Of a DNA stretch of 64,000 bases, positions 1 through 11,280 are shown in pieces (positions within the stretch are counted from its first letter, which is position 1; each line of letters begins with the position of its first letter). A program made the translations under genes and the position numbers. The notes beneath the pieces were generated by a model, which saw only the letters and a program-made list of their open reading frames with translations, had not been told where the DNA came from and ran no database searches. Origin of the DNA: Cryptomeria japonica (lineage: Eukaryota; Streptophyta; Pinopsida; Cupressales; Cupressaceae); assembly GCF_030272615.1 (NCBI RefSeq), contig NC_081410.1, positions 187,140,119 through 187,204,118 on the forward strand, written 5' to 3'.

Positions 1-1394
1 GGAAGGATTTCTCTCAAGTTGCAAGGAAGGATCATAAGGGTAGCTAGTGGATTCAACATCAAGCTCGATAAACCAGGTTCCCTCCTTGTTGTTTATCTTT
101 ACATTTACTTATGAGAAATTCGTAATATCAAAAATAGTTATGGATCTTCCTTTATATAAAGAAATTATTTTATTAGATTTTAAATCTTTTATTTGGAGAT
201 AAATAAAAATGATAATGCTTTCATATAGTGCATGTAAAGGATAGTCATTTATTTATTTTATTTTCCTTAAGAAGATATGCACATGATCTTGTTTTTTTGT
301 TTTTTTTAAGATTTTAGCAAAAAGAAAATAATATTCTTTTATTTGTTTAAAAATCTCTCTTTCTGAGATTAAAATTCTTCCCTGTGATTTGAATCTTTTT
401 CAATTCTCTGCTTCTTCGAATGAAAATCTGAGTCTCATTCTTTGATCTCTCTGAGATTATTAGTTAAATAATTCTTTTCTGTGATTATTAGTTAAACAAA
501 TCTCTCTGTGAATAATAATTAAAATAAAATCTCTGTGAAATGAATTGAATAAAACCTCCGTGAAATGAGTTGAATAAAATCTCTATGAAATGAGTTGAAT
601 TAAATCTCTCTGAAATGAGTTGAATAAAATCTTTGTGAAATGAGTTGAATTAAATCTCTGTGAAATGAGTTGAATAAAATCTCTCTGTGAATATTGGTTG
701 AACCTCTGTGATTATCAGTTGAAAAAATTCCTCCTATGAATACTGGAAACGAATTCTGAAAATAAACAATTCCCCTGTGAAATGCCAATCAAACATAGTT
801 CGAAGGCAATGTTAACTTTTAAAAAGAAATTCTTTTTTTATATATGTTTTAAAATTTCAGTTTATTTTAATTCCTTCCTTTTTTTGTATATATATAAATC
901 TTAGTTAATAAATTTTTTTTAAACTTAGGTAATGATTAGATTTATAACTAGTTTTAACAAATTCATATTAAATGATACTTAGATCCTCTTAAGATCCACT
1001 TAATCATTAATCCATATTAAATGACTCGAAGCTAAATTCTATGTTGGGATTTGTGGTTTATAAGTGATATTCTCACATGTAACTTACCCTACCTTCACTT
1101 CATACAAATGTCTTTACATTGATTTCAATTATTGGTGTTCCCATCTCCATGCAAATTACACGTTTAATTGTTATTATGCAAGTTATATTCAAGTTTTGAA
1201 TAATAAATAATTTTAGTTATGGTTTTTATTCCATGTCATTCATCAAGTAGTTATTTCAATTAATTGAGCTTTGCAATGTCTAAATATACGCATTCAATTC
1301 ATAATTATTTTTCAAGCTTGATGTTTGTCATAAGTTAGAAAATTAAATAAAGGAAGTTGGAAAACCAAAACCTAGTAGCGTTCGGTATCTACAG
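1..1394 (-). other. Probable 5' internal (untranslated) region of LTR element C; no gene seen
   Basis: This stretch lies directly downstream (minus sense) of the LTR at 1395-2521 and probably is the internal leader of the same element, which continues off the left edge. No conserved coding domain is visible in any frame; the small reading frames are chance openings in AT-rich DNA. Bases 1-80 have a less AT-biased, open stretch that ends in an AAACCAG|GTTCCC splice-donor-like context on the plus strand, but no homology is recognised and it is not called as an exon. Confidence 0.35.
536..690. repeat. 25-bp tandem repeat array, about six copies
   Basis: The unit TGAAATGAGTTGAATAAAATC plus four more bases recurs with an exact 25-bp step at 536, 561, 586, 611, 636 and 661. 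Copies differ by a few substitutions (for example CTCTAT, CTCTC, CTTTG at the variable end). Degenerate related units with a TCTCTGTGAAT/TTATTAGTT pattern continue on both sides, roughly 425-780. It sits in the presumed leader of element C. No function can be assigned. Confidence 0.9.
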
Positions 1395-2521
1395 TGTCTC
1401 TGGGTCACGCTTACTGGTAATGCCATCGTGTTGAACTACTGCACTTACCGCCTAATAAAGCTACATCAACGATGTCTGTGGCATCATCCCTATAAATCGT
1501 TGGTGAGTAATAAGGGACACTTGGAAGTTGAAATCCAAGGGGTGGGTAATCCCCCTTGGATCGCTAATTTAATAAGATAATTCTAAAACGATCTTTCATT
1601 CGCTGAGTTAAACTATAGTAAACCCCTATAGGGATGATGAGTGAAATGCTTTTATGAAACTGATTTAATCTCGAAGAATTATTGTCGATTGGCAATTGGT
1701 CAAGGGTGACGCTCATGATAAGAATTAGGATCTAGTTGTTTTAGGCCACAAGCAATAGCCATCTTGAGCCTTTGCTTAAGTGCTACCATCATGGGTAGCA
1801 ACCGCAGAGAAACTGTCTGTGACATTGACCCTAGAAAGGGTTGCGTACCCACTAATCAGTTTACATCAAACCATAGAGTAGAAAATAGAACTACATACTT
1901 TACGCCTTGATCTTGTGTCGAAGCGGGTATGTAGGAAGTCTTGGGACGGAGTTGTCCCTCGTACTCAGGTGTTTGTGGGTGAGGTCTAGGCTTGGTAAAA
2001 GAAAGATTGAGTAAGAATCCTATTTGAAAGATAAGATAATTAAATTGGAAAAATAAATTCAATGCATACTCGGAAGGAATCCCGTATGGATTCGCTTGAC
2101 TTCCCGAGGCTTTAAGCCAAATTTCGAGGCGGAATTCAAGCTTGTATTATGTTATTTAATTACTGCTAAGGACGGCGACCTCGGTGCACTTCTGTTAGAA
2201 GAGTGTAGTACTTAGTGAGTGGCTCAGGACTCGAATGGTCCCGATGAATCCAAGTCTCTGGCCAGAGCACCTCCTATCCTGATTGGATAGATGCCTACCT
2301 CGTATGGGTAGATGCCTATCCCAAATTGGATAGATGAAATCTTATGTCCCATATGGACAAATGCCTAACCCTTATGGCTAGATGCTCATCCTGGATGGAT
2401 GAATGCCTAATCCAAATTGATGGATGCCCAGAGTATGCGATTGAATCAAACATAATGAATAAATTTTTTTTAAAAAAAGAATGATCAATTTTTGTTGAGT
2501 TAATTATGGTGGGTTATTACA
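1395..2521 (-). mobile_element. LTR of a minus-strand LTR retrotransposon (element C)
   Basis: Read on the minus strand, the segment begins TGTAATAACCCACC and ends CCCAGAGACA, giving the canonical TG...CA LTR ends over 1127 bp. Its right edge abuts CAAAG at 2522, exactly where homology with the second LTR of element A (16882 onward) starts, so C inserted into A's left LTR. The sequence left of 1395 does not match A's LTR, so this is not a solo LTR; the rest of C must run leftward. The primer-binding site next to it (GTAGATACCGAAC on the minus strand) is not one I recognise. No second LTR copy is in the window. Confidence 0.6.
2275..2430. repeat. Degenerate 22-25 bp tandem repeats in LTR C
   Basis: About seven imperfect units of the type GGATAGATGCCTA-N-TATGGG or CCAAATT follow one another (GGATAGATGCC, GGTAGATGCC, GGATAGATGA, GGACAAATGCC, GGCTAGATGC, GGATGAATGCC, TGATGGATGCC). 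Each unit pairs a GGATAGATG core with a preceding ATCC-like half, so units contain short inverted symmetry. They lie within the first part (minus sense) of the LTR of element C, where enhancer-like subrepeats often occur. Confidence 0.7.
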
Positions 2522-4161
2522 CAAAGAGTTTATTGTACATAGATAAAGAGAAATAAGATAGATATTATATTATTTCATATGATGGAATTATGTAGTGAAA
2601 AAGTGTTGAAGTCAAAATGACTTTTACTGAAAGTGAAAACTTTTTCATATGAGCTTTTGAAGATGATATTCTCAGTTGAAAGTTAAAAGGTGAAAATGTG
2701 GTGTTGCAAGCCCGCAGAAGAAGTAAATTTTCAGTTGAGGTGAATATTTGGAAAATAAGTGCAAAAGGTGAAATGATGTTTGCATGACTAAGAGGAAAGC
2801 ACTTTCAAAAGTGATTTTAAAACAACAAAGAAAATATCTTTATCAAGTCAGAAAATGCATTCATGAGAAAGAAAGACTCAGGAGGGGGAATATTTTCAGT
2901 TGAAAGATATTTTGGAAAGTGCAAGTCAAGGTAGTGAGGGAATTTTTTCTGTTGCAGGTAGAGGAGAGGAGTACAGGTGTAATCTACAGATCAAAATTGA
3001 AGAAGACATGTGGCAAAGCTGGAACAAATCTGGAGTTTTCTTCATCTTCTTCTATATATCTTCCTTTCTTCTCTTTTGAAGGGGTTCTAAAAGTTTCTTC
3101 TGTACAGGGTCCTTAAATGATTTCTTGTCCAGAGTTCTTTAGATCCATGTAGTAGAGTGATTATTTTTTCGCAATTTGTAAGGAATTTGTAGAGAAAAAT
3201 TTATATTGAGTTCAGTGTTCAAGTTTTTGCAGGCTATTTGAAAGATGGAGTGTAAAATATTATTTGTCAGAGGTAGCATTTAAATAAAATGGAAGATATG
3301 GTTCAGATCTTGTTTCTCTCCATTGTATAACTCTATCAACTTTTGAATGAAATTAGCCAAGGGTTCTTTTTATTCACTGCATTGTTATGATGTATGTGAC
3401 TTTTTGTTTATGCTTTGGTCCAAGGGGTCAATTGAAATACTAAATAGAGTTGAAGAATGATAAGGCTTATGCAGGAATTTTGGTAAGAAGTTCTGGGTTT
3501 AAATCATTGATGAGATATATTGTAAGGCACCATTATCTTGGATCTAAAATCTATTGGATAAAATCTTGTCATATGCCATCTTATATTTTCATGATTTCAA
3601 GTTTCCCAATGGAATGAGGCACTGATCACAGCTTGCAATTGTGGTTATAGTTAGTGTTTTCATCAAAATCATTAGTTCTTGCTACAATCTTGCTTTAAAA
3701 CAATCAGAATATCTTTTACATTTTAAATATGTATGTGAGCCAAATAGTCTCATAGCTCCAAATTGGTTGAGTTTTCTCCCTCTTTTTTGAGCCTTTTATG
3801 AGAACTATCTGCTATGTCAGTAGTGTTGTGTTGTGTTATGCTCATTGCTCCAAGTGGTTGAGGATCACTGAGGAATAACCATCCTTTAGTATTCTCCCTC
3901 TTTGTTAAGCCTCTTTGATGAGATACTCTACTTTATATTAATGCTAGTGTATTGTCATTTGCAAGTATGATGCAAAAATTGTGAAGGCATTAAGGGATCA
4001 CCCTCCCTGGTTTTGCAGAGCCTAAAGTGCAAAAGGATCTTATATCCTTGTTAGCTAGTCCAATCCTTGTGATAATTTCCATAATTGAAGTTGGTTGCTT
4101 CATGGAAATTGGATTGAGTGTATTGGTGAATTTTAAAGCATAAAACCCAATTTGGGAGCCA
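2522..4161 (+). mobile_element. Left LTR of element A, 5' part lost to insertion of C
   Basis: This 1640-bp direct repeat pairs with 16882-18518. It ends GGGAGCCA followed by AATAAAA and then a primer-binding-like site. It includes short shared reading frames (2919-3116 and 17142-17471) that are not conserved in frame and are not called as genes. Differences from the right copy are scattered substitutions and small indels, as in an old pair of LTRs. Confidence 0.75.
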
Positions 4162-4168
4162 AATAAAA

Positions 4169-4185
4169 TGGCAACTTTGTTGGGT
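4169..4185 (+). other. Probable primer-binding site of element A
   Basis: TGGCAACTTTGTTGGGT lies 7 bp after the left LTR. It is a degraded form of the TGGCGACTCTGTTGGGG type of site used by many plant Ty3/Gypsy elements (Tat/Ogre-like elements use a similar arginine-tRNA-type site). A second better-preserved copy of the motif, AGCGACTCTGTTGGGG, occurs about 100 bp further in, near 4267. Confidence 0.5.
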
Positions 4186-4407
4186 ACTAGTTGTCTAGAA
4201 TCTCTGGTAAATAATTGAGTTGTAATTGATTTCTAAATTAGCCCAATCTGAGTCACTATCAAAAATAGCGACTCTGTTGGGGAAAATATTGCATAATGTT
4301 TTTTGGGTTTTTATGTGGTTTGATTGTTGAGCTTTACTCTCATGTCATAGCACCCAAATCTTTTGCCTCATAGAGTTATTAGCTTCTTAATCTGTCCCTT
4401 GTCAGTT

Positions 4408-5191
4408 TGATGCAACCATCGACAAGGAGAAACCTCAAAGAGATATGTCCTACCGGTCAGCAAGAGTAAACACAATGAAAACACATAGATATGATGGAGG
4501 CAATGCAGAACTAATGGAATTATATCATGAATTATCAATACAATCAACCGATAATTATCCAGGTTACATAGATTGGCACACAGGCTTGCAAGAATAGGTC
4601 ACAATCGGGACCTTGAATCAAGAGATCTATCTCCTGTTATATCTCTTATCTTCTACTATTCACTATCTGATGTCTCTCTAATGCTCAATTACACTGATAT
4701 ATATACACAATCTAAGGAAAATAGGTTGGCCCAAAGGATCAAAGCCTGAAGAACAAAACCTAACGTGTACAACTAAAAAGGTCGGCCTTCACCAAGAGAC
4801 TTCCAGAAAATCAAAAGGATGCAACGTACAAGGTTGGCTACATGCCAAGAAACATCAAGATCAATGTCCAAGGCTCTGCAAGCTTCGAAATGGGTTCCAA
4901 TAGATCACCAGAATAGGTCTTAGGCAACCGGTAACAAAGGAGCAACCGGTAGCAAGAAACTGTCATGGGAACCAGTAGTGATATCTTGCTGGAAAGTGAT
5001 CCAAATGCAATGCGGTTTGAAAGCAAGAAAGATGATCAAGTCTTCAAGTAGAATCCAACTCCATAGGTTCTAGTGAGCCAAAACCAATACACAGAAAGAA
5101 ACACTAAAATTGCAAACAGAAAGCAAAACAACAAAGTTATATGTTTTTGGTTGATGCAAGATTTGCATGAACTGAGGATGCTCCTGCATCA
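4408..5191 (-). mobile_element. 3' LTR of element B
   Basis: In minus sense it begins TGATGCAGGAGCATCC and ends GGTTGCATCA (TG...CA). It matches 9870-10654 over its full length with many C/T and G/A transitions and one net base of length difference. No clear polypurine tract is visible in the bases just inside it (5192-5215 in plus sense). Confidence 0.85.
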
Positions 5192-5252
5192 GACATCCAG
5201 GGTTGTTGAAAAAAAGTGAGTCTCTCACTTTGTTGGGGTTAGAGGAAAACCA

Positions 5253-6690
5253 ATTCAGTCTACCTCTGCCTGAGAAATCCAAGATGAATCTTCAACCGAT
5301 CTGCCTTTCCACTTTACCAAGTACTCTTGATACTGACTACTCCAGGTACTGCACCCAATCCTACTATCCAAAATATCTTCAATTTGAAAAGGTTCCTTCT
5401 GGGGCAACTCTTTCTCCCAGTCTGCTACACTATCTTCATTGAATTCCGGTTCATGATACTTATGAAGGTCTGCAATATTGAACACCGGTGAAATATAACC
5501 ATTCGGTAACTCCACTTCATATGCATTTCCAAAACTGAATTTCCTTAAGATCTTACAAGGTCCAAACTTCTTCATCTACAACTTATTATAGGTTCCAATT
5601 GGGAATCTCTCTTTTCTCAAGTATACCATCACCTCATTGCGAAATTTAAAATCCTTATGTCTCCTCTTCTCATCTACCTTTTCCTTATACTTACTGTTCA
5701 TGTCCTCCAAATGTTTAACCTGACTATGCAAGGCTGCCATGTGATCTGCAAAATCCTCTGCTTCTGAACTTCTCCAGTCATCATTGCTAATATCCCTTAA
5801 TTATAATATACCTCTAAGATGCATTCTGATAACTATCTTAAAAGGTGTCTTTCTGATACTCCTACTCACTTAATTGTTATAGGCAAACTTTGCTTGTGCA
5901 AGGATTAAATCCCAACTTTTTGTTTCATCTCCCACTAAACATCTCAACAAATTTCCCAAGCTTCGGTTAACTACTTTTGACTGTCCATCAGTCTATGGGT
6001 GAAAAGTAGAACTTAATTCCAAATCTGTCTTCATCTTCTTTCAAAGTGTTCTACAAAAATAGCTAACAAACTTAGTGTCTCTATCTGAAACTATGCTTTT
6101 AGGTAATCCATGCAATCTCACCACTTCCTTGAAAAATAGGTCTGCTACATGAACTGTATCTGATGTCTTCTTACAAGGTATGAAATGAGTCATCTTAGAG
6201 AATCTATCCACTACCACAAATATTGAATCATTCCCTCTCTACATCTTAGGCAATCCTAGAATGAAATCCATGCTTATATCCTCCCAAGGTCGAACCGGTA
6301 CTGTCAAAGGTTTATACAATCCCGCATTTTGACTACTACCTTTTGCAACTTGATAAACTATACAAATTTGCACATATCTCTTAACATCCTTATGAATCTA
6401 GGGCCAACAGTACTGCTCACTCACCAAGGCTACTATTTTGTCAATACCAAAGTGTCCAGCTAAACCTCCACTATGTTTCTCCTTAATCAGATTCCCCCTC
6501 ATAGAACTCTTAGGTACGCACAACTAAACTCCTCTGAACAACATTCCATCCTGCATGAAATAGTCCAACCACTTACTCCTATTTGCCATAACTGGTTCTC
6601 TACATGCTTTCCAAGGTTCTCCAAAATCTGGGTCATCATCATACAAGGTCTTCAATTCTTCAAAAACTATTACCGTCACTCTCATCTTTG
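5253..6690 (-). pseudogene. Integrase and chromodomain remnant of element B
   Basis: Read on the minus strand, the segment shows in order: a zinc-binding HHCC region with the histidines retained but its CxxC as CIVY (second Cys lost), the first catalytic Asp in SMDFILGLPK, the second in SDRDTKF, and the FHP-TDGQ motif. Here the third catalytic residue, normally Glu in TEVVNR, is Lys in [17 protein letters not shown] segment and a C-terminal chromodomain (EDILDSR, YLVKWKGR, SSW) follow and end at 5255. Several in-frame stops (for example before IHKDVKR and TDGQSK) interrupt it. The chromodomain in chromoviruses directs integration to marked chromatin; here it is a fossil. Confidence 0.85.
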
Positions 6691-6699
6691 TCAGCAAAT

Positions 6700-8062
6700 T
6701 CCTTCTCCTACTTAATGCATTAGTAACTTTGTTAGATATCCCACTTCTATGCTTCAACACAAAGGTGTAACTTTACAAAATATTTACCCATCTCACATGT
6801 CTCTAATTCAACTTACTCTGACTATTCAAATACTGCAAAGCTTGATGATCTGTATACAACACAAACTCCTTAGGTAACAAGTAATGTCCCCACTTCTTCA
6901 AGGCTTGAATTATGGCATAAAATTCTTGATCATCTACTGAATATCTTCTCCTAGCATCATTCAATTTATCACTGAAATAGGTTACTGCTTTTCCTTCTTA
7001 GCTCAAGACTGCTCCTATTGTTGTTCCACTTGCATCACAATCAACTTGAAATACTTTGTTGAAATTCGGTAAAACCAACACAAGCTGCTATGTCACTTTC
7101 TGCTTCAATAACTCAAAGATTTTGTTTGCTCTGGTGGTCCATCATAACTTCTCTTGTCTCTTCTCATGGTCTCATTCATAGGGTTACAAATTGAATTGAA
7201 ATTTCTAATGAACTTCCGGTAGAAACTAGCCATTCCATGAAATGATCTTACCTCTCCAATGCTTTCTGGTGTAGGCCACTCAATGATTGCTTTCACTTTC
7301 TCAGGGTCCATCTTCAATCCATCGACAGATATCACAAATTCCAAATAGACTAACTCTTCCTTCATGAAAGTACACTTCTTAAGGTTTATCAGCAACTTTT
7401 CTTCTCTCAACCTCTACAAAACTTGTCTCAAATGCAACAAATGCTCCTCTTTTGTCTTACTGAAAATCAGAATGTCATCTAACTAAACAATAACAAACTT
7501 ACCCAATAATTTATTCAATACCTCATTCATCAACCTCATGAAAGTACTAGGTGCATTAGTCAACCCAAAAGGCATCACCAACCATTCATATAGTCCTTCA
7601 TTTGTCTTAAGTGTCATCTTCCACTCATCTCCTTCTTTGATCCTAATCTGATGATATCCACTCTTCAAATCTATCTTTGTAAATTATCTTGCTCCACTCA
7701 AACAATCCATTATGTCATCCATTCTAGGTAAGGGAAACGGATATTTCACTGTGATCTTGTTTATTGCTCTGGAATCAATAGACATTCTCCTTTCTCCATT
7801 CTTCTTAGGTGCCAATACTGTTGGTACTACACAAGGACTCAAACTTTCTATGATCAAACTTTTCTTCAACAGTTCCTGCACTTGTCAGTTTAACTCCTCA
7901 TTCTCTTCTGGTGTCAACCAGTGTGTAGCTTTGTTAGGCAAACTAGCTCTGGGAATCAAATCCATGCAATGTCTGATACTTCTTACCGGTGGTAATCCAT
8001 CAGGCACATTATCTGAAATGATGTCTTCATACTCTGTCAACAAATGTTTTATCTCCTCCTAT
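6700..8062 (-). pseudogene. Reverse transcriptase and RNase H remnant of element B
   Basis: The RT core is recognisable from VPTVLAPKKNGERRM through [30 protein letters not shown] and FVIV-LDDILIFSKT. In the last motif the Tyr codon of the YLDD active site has become TAG, so the polymerase motif itself is broken. RNase H follows with DASGTTIGAVLS, YSVDDQEFYAI and VLYTDHQALQYL, covering its usual Asp/Glu/Asp positions. Further stops lie in the connection region and after LNSQSKLN. The order RT, RNase H, then integrase is that of Ty3/Gypsy. Confidence 0.88.
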
Positions 8063-8295
8063 TATTCTTCTTCCAGTTCCAATCTCTCAGTCTTCCTAGG
8101 AACCAGGGCAAAACACACATTCCCATGTCTCATTCCATCCAGGAACTTCCTTCCATCCACCAAAAAGATCCTAGCATTTGTATATACTTCACTCTTCAAA
8201 GGCTCCTCCAAAGGTAACAAGGTTTTCTTCATCCCATTTGCCACAATGGTGTATATGTTCTTCCTTCCATCATGTATTGCTTGTCTATCAAACTG

Positions 8296-8691
8296 TCAAG
8301 GTCTACCTAGTAAAAGGTGACAAATATCCATAGGCATAATATCACACAAGACTTCATCATGATAATTCCCAATTTTTAATTTCACCAAACATTGCTGACT
8401 TACCAACAACTTGTGTTCATCCCGAATCCATGCTATCTGATAAGGCTTAGGGTGTTTCAATCTTTCTAAGTTCAACTTATTCACCATCTCTTCTGAAACA
8501 AGATTGCCTGAACTACCACTATCAATAACAACTTTACAACACTTGGTAGATACCTTACTTTTGGTTTTGAACAAATTTCTCCTCTGCAAGGGTTCCTCAT
8601 CTTCTCTGGTATAACACAAAATTCTCCTCATCACCAACAGTTCTCCATCTTCCAGTTTGTTAGCTAATTTGGTGGGGATTTCTTCCACCAC
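8296..8691 (-). pseudogene. Aspartic protease remnant of element B
   Basis: This 131-codon open stretch carries VVIDSGSSGNLVS, the active-site Asp motif (D-S-G) of a retropepsin-like protease, then a conserved C-terminal MDICHLLLGRP segment typical of plant Ty3/Gypsy elements. It lies directly between the gag zinc knuckle and the RT. It is a piece of a once continuous gag-pol frame; the flanking segments contain stops. The protease would have cut the element's polyprotein. Confidence 0.85.
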
Positions 8692-8699
8692 TGCTTCTC

Positions 8700-9686
8700 T
8701 TATAGTACTCTCTATCTTCTTACAATCAAATACATGATGTCCTTCTCCTCCACACTTAAAACAAGTTCCTCTAAATGCTCTCTTATCTTTTCTTCTGTCA
8801 TCTTTTCAAAAATTCTCATTCTGGTAGCCATCCGGTTCTCTTCTCTAGTATAAATTTCTATCATCCTTCCGGTATGAATTACCTTCCCTTCTTACTTCTT
8901 TATCTTGTTCTGATCTATACAAGTACCTCTTCCTCTGGTATATCCTCTTCCTCCTTGGAATCTACTTCCGGTAAAACTTCCACCTCTACCTCTCTGCCTC
9001 TGATCATGTATCTTATTTAACTTCTCTTCTACTTTTAAGGCATACTAGTAGGCTTCTTCAACACTCTCCAATTTGATCAAACCGAGTTCATCTTGTATAA
9101 ACATCAACAATCCATTCAAATATCTAGCAACTTGTTCAACTTCATCATCTACATGTCTAAATCTGATATTCAACTTATAAAATGCTTTGGTGTACTCCTT
9201 CACACTAGATTCCTTCTGTCTCAAATTCTGCAACTTCCAGAACAGGTTTACTTGATAATCAACCGGTATAAACTTTGATTTCAACTTTGCAACCATCTGA
9301 TCCCAAGTCCTAATATTCTCTTTACCTCTCCTCTATCTATCAACTTGAAAATGCTCCCACCAAAGAGATGCATGACCTTTCAACCGGGTACAAACATATT
9401 TCACCTTCCTTTCCTTTGCAGTGTTTTCAAAATCAAAATACTTCTCCATTTCTGAGATCCAATCCATCAATTCATCAGAATCCATCTTTCCATCATGTTT
9501 TGGTGGGGTAAAATGGGGTTTAGTATTAGCCCTACGCAAAACCCTCAAAAACCTTTCCTCATCCGGATCAACCACTGGTGGGTTTGCTTGTTCTGACGGG
9601 GCTTCTTCTGCCTCATCTTCACTTATATCCTCAATATGTCGACCTCTTCTTTGTGTTGTCTCCATAGATTCTAATCGAGCTGCCAT
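8700..9686 (-). pseudogene. Gag remnant of element B with CCHC zinc knuckle
   Basis: The segment starts at an ATG (9684-9686) and encodes an acidic N-terminal part, then a retrotransposon gag (capsid-like) domain recognised by PHFTPPKHDGK, LMDWISEMEKYF and HASLWWEHF. It continues after a stop as a second open stretch (WDQMVAKLKSKFIP, KLQNLRQKESSVKEY). An Arg/Gly-rich region and a CX2CX4HX4C knuckle (CFKCGGEGHHVFDC, about 8722-8763) complete the nucleocapsid part. At least three stops interrupt it. In life this would package element RNA in virus-like particles. Confidence 0.85.
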
Positions 9687-9856
9687 ACCTCACAACTTTT
9701 CCATCACTGTCGGGTCTACATTCCCACGCGCTCCACCATTCCTAGTTCCTCTTCGTGCTATTGATTCACGCTAGTCCTCTGCAATTGCAGGTTAGATCCA
9801 CAATCCGCCACCCTACAATAAAATTCAGGACATGCAACCTCCAGAATGAAACTTTT

Positions 9857-9867
9857 CTTTGATACCA
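9857..9867 (-). other. Primer-binding site of element B
   Basis: On the minus strand the bases two positions inside the 5' LTR read TGGTATCAAAG, one change away from TGGTATCAGAG, the usual initiator-Met tRNA primer-binding site. Its position confirms both the minus orientation of B and the inner LTR boundary at 9870. Confidence 0.8.
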
Positions 9868-9869
9868 CT

Positions 9870-10654
9870 TGATATAGCCACCAACAAGGAGAAACATCAA
9901 AGAGATCTGTCCTACCAGTCAGCAAGAGTAAACACAATGAAAACAGAGAGATATGATGGAGGAAATGTAGAACTAATGGAATTATATCATGAATTGTCAA
10001 TACAATCAATCGATAATTATCTGGGTTACATAGATTGGCATGCAGACCTGCAAGAATAGATCACAACCAGGACCTTGAATTAAGAGATCTATCTCCTAAG
10101 TTCTATCTCTTATCTTCTACTATTCACTATTTGTTGTCTCCCTAATGCTCTATTACACTGATATATATACACAATCCAAGGAAAATAGGTTGTCCCAAAG
10201 GATCAAAGCCCGAAGAACAAAACCTAACGTGTACAACCAACAAGGTCGGCCTCCACCAAGAGACTTCCAGAAAATCCAAAAGATGCAGCGTAGAAGGTCG
10301 GCCACATGCCAAGAAACATCGAGATCAACGTCCAAGGCTCTGCAAGCTTTGGAATATGTTTCTGTAGATCACCAGAATAGGTCTTAGGCAACCGATAACA
10401 AAGGAGCAACTGGTAGCAAGAAACTATCATGGGAATCGACAGTGATATCTTGCCAGAAAGTGATCCAAATGCGATGCGGTTTGGAGCAAGAAAGATGATC
10501 AAGTCTTCGAGTAGAATCCAACTCCATAGGTTCCAGTGAGCCAAAACTGGTACAAAGAAAGAAACACTGAAACTGCAAACAGAAAGCAAAACAACAAAGG
10601 AATTTTTTTTGGGTTGATGCATGATTTCCATGAATTGAGGATGCTCTTGCATCA
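9870..10654 (-). mobile_element. 5' LTR of element B
   Basis: This 785-bp direct repeat of 4408-5191 begins in minus sense TGATGCAAGAGCATCC and ends GGTGGCTATATCA. The small frames in it (for example 9859-10059 and 10224-10673) are shared, unconserved openings in LTR sequence rather than genes. Confidence 0.85.
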
Positions 10655-11280
10655 TAGTCGAGTCAATTCTCATGAATGTTGTTTGAGAATCTATTGCATT
10701 TCATCTTTCAATGCAAGTTTGTCTAGATTTGTCCCTATTTCATGATTATTTCAATACCTCAAAAATAGTGAGTGGCGACTCTGAGATCTCTATACCAGTG
10801 TGCATTATTTGAAGAAGAACCAAAGAATTTGTAGAAGAGACAAAGTAGATTTGAGCTCTCGTGATGAAGTACCCTGATAAGTTGAGGATGGAATTCATAT
10901 TATGCCATATGATGATAAGAAGATGTCGTAGTGTTGGTTTTTGAACAAGTTTGACCTATGAATAAATTACAGTTGTTTAAAATTTTGACTTCTGCAAAGA
11001 GATGGAGACTCTACAAAAGAACCTAATGGAGAGGTGGAGATAGTTTCATATCTATCACTGTTGCAAGCGAGAAGGTTAATTTCTAGTCATTGCAACATCT
11101 CCAAGTATTTTTATTTTCATGAGGTGAATGTGTTTTCATGAAAATCATATGTAGAAAATGTCTCCCTATTAAGTGAGTAAAGCACTGAGAGAGGAAATAG
11201 TAGTGATTATTTTACATTCTTCTGTGATACATTTGTATATTTTGTATTAAGTTGGGTGAAGTATGTTTTGAGATATGCAT

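Larger units (their letters stand above)
4408..10654 (-). mobile_element. Element B: degenerate Ty3/Gypsy chromovirus nested in element A
   Basis: Two direct repeats of 784 and 785 bp (4408-5191 and 9870-10654) bound a 4.7-kb interior read on the minus strand in the order gag, protease, RT, RNase H, integrase, chromodomain. That order with a C-terminal chromodomain defines a chromovirus of the Ty3/Gypsy group. A Met-tRNA type primer-binding site abuts the right (5') LTR. Flanking bases are CAGTT on the left and TAGTC on the right: a 5-bp target-site duplication that would differ only by two C/T transitions. Every coding domain contains stops, so the copy is dead. Confidence 0.9.

Noticed and set aside
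1-80. Possible 3' part of an exon ending at AAACCAG|GTTCCC
   Set aside because: Only about 26 codons, no recognised homology, and the upstream sequence is outside the window.
7712-8320. 202-codon plus-strand frame
   Set aside because: It is the antisense shadow of the RT/protease region of element B, whose minus-strand motifs are unmistakable.
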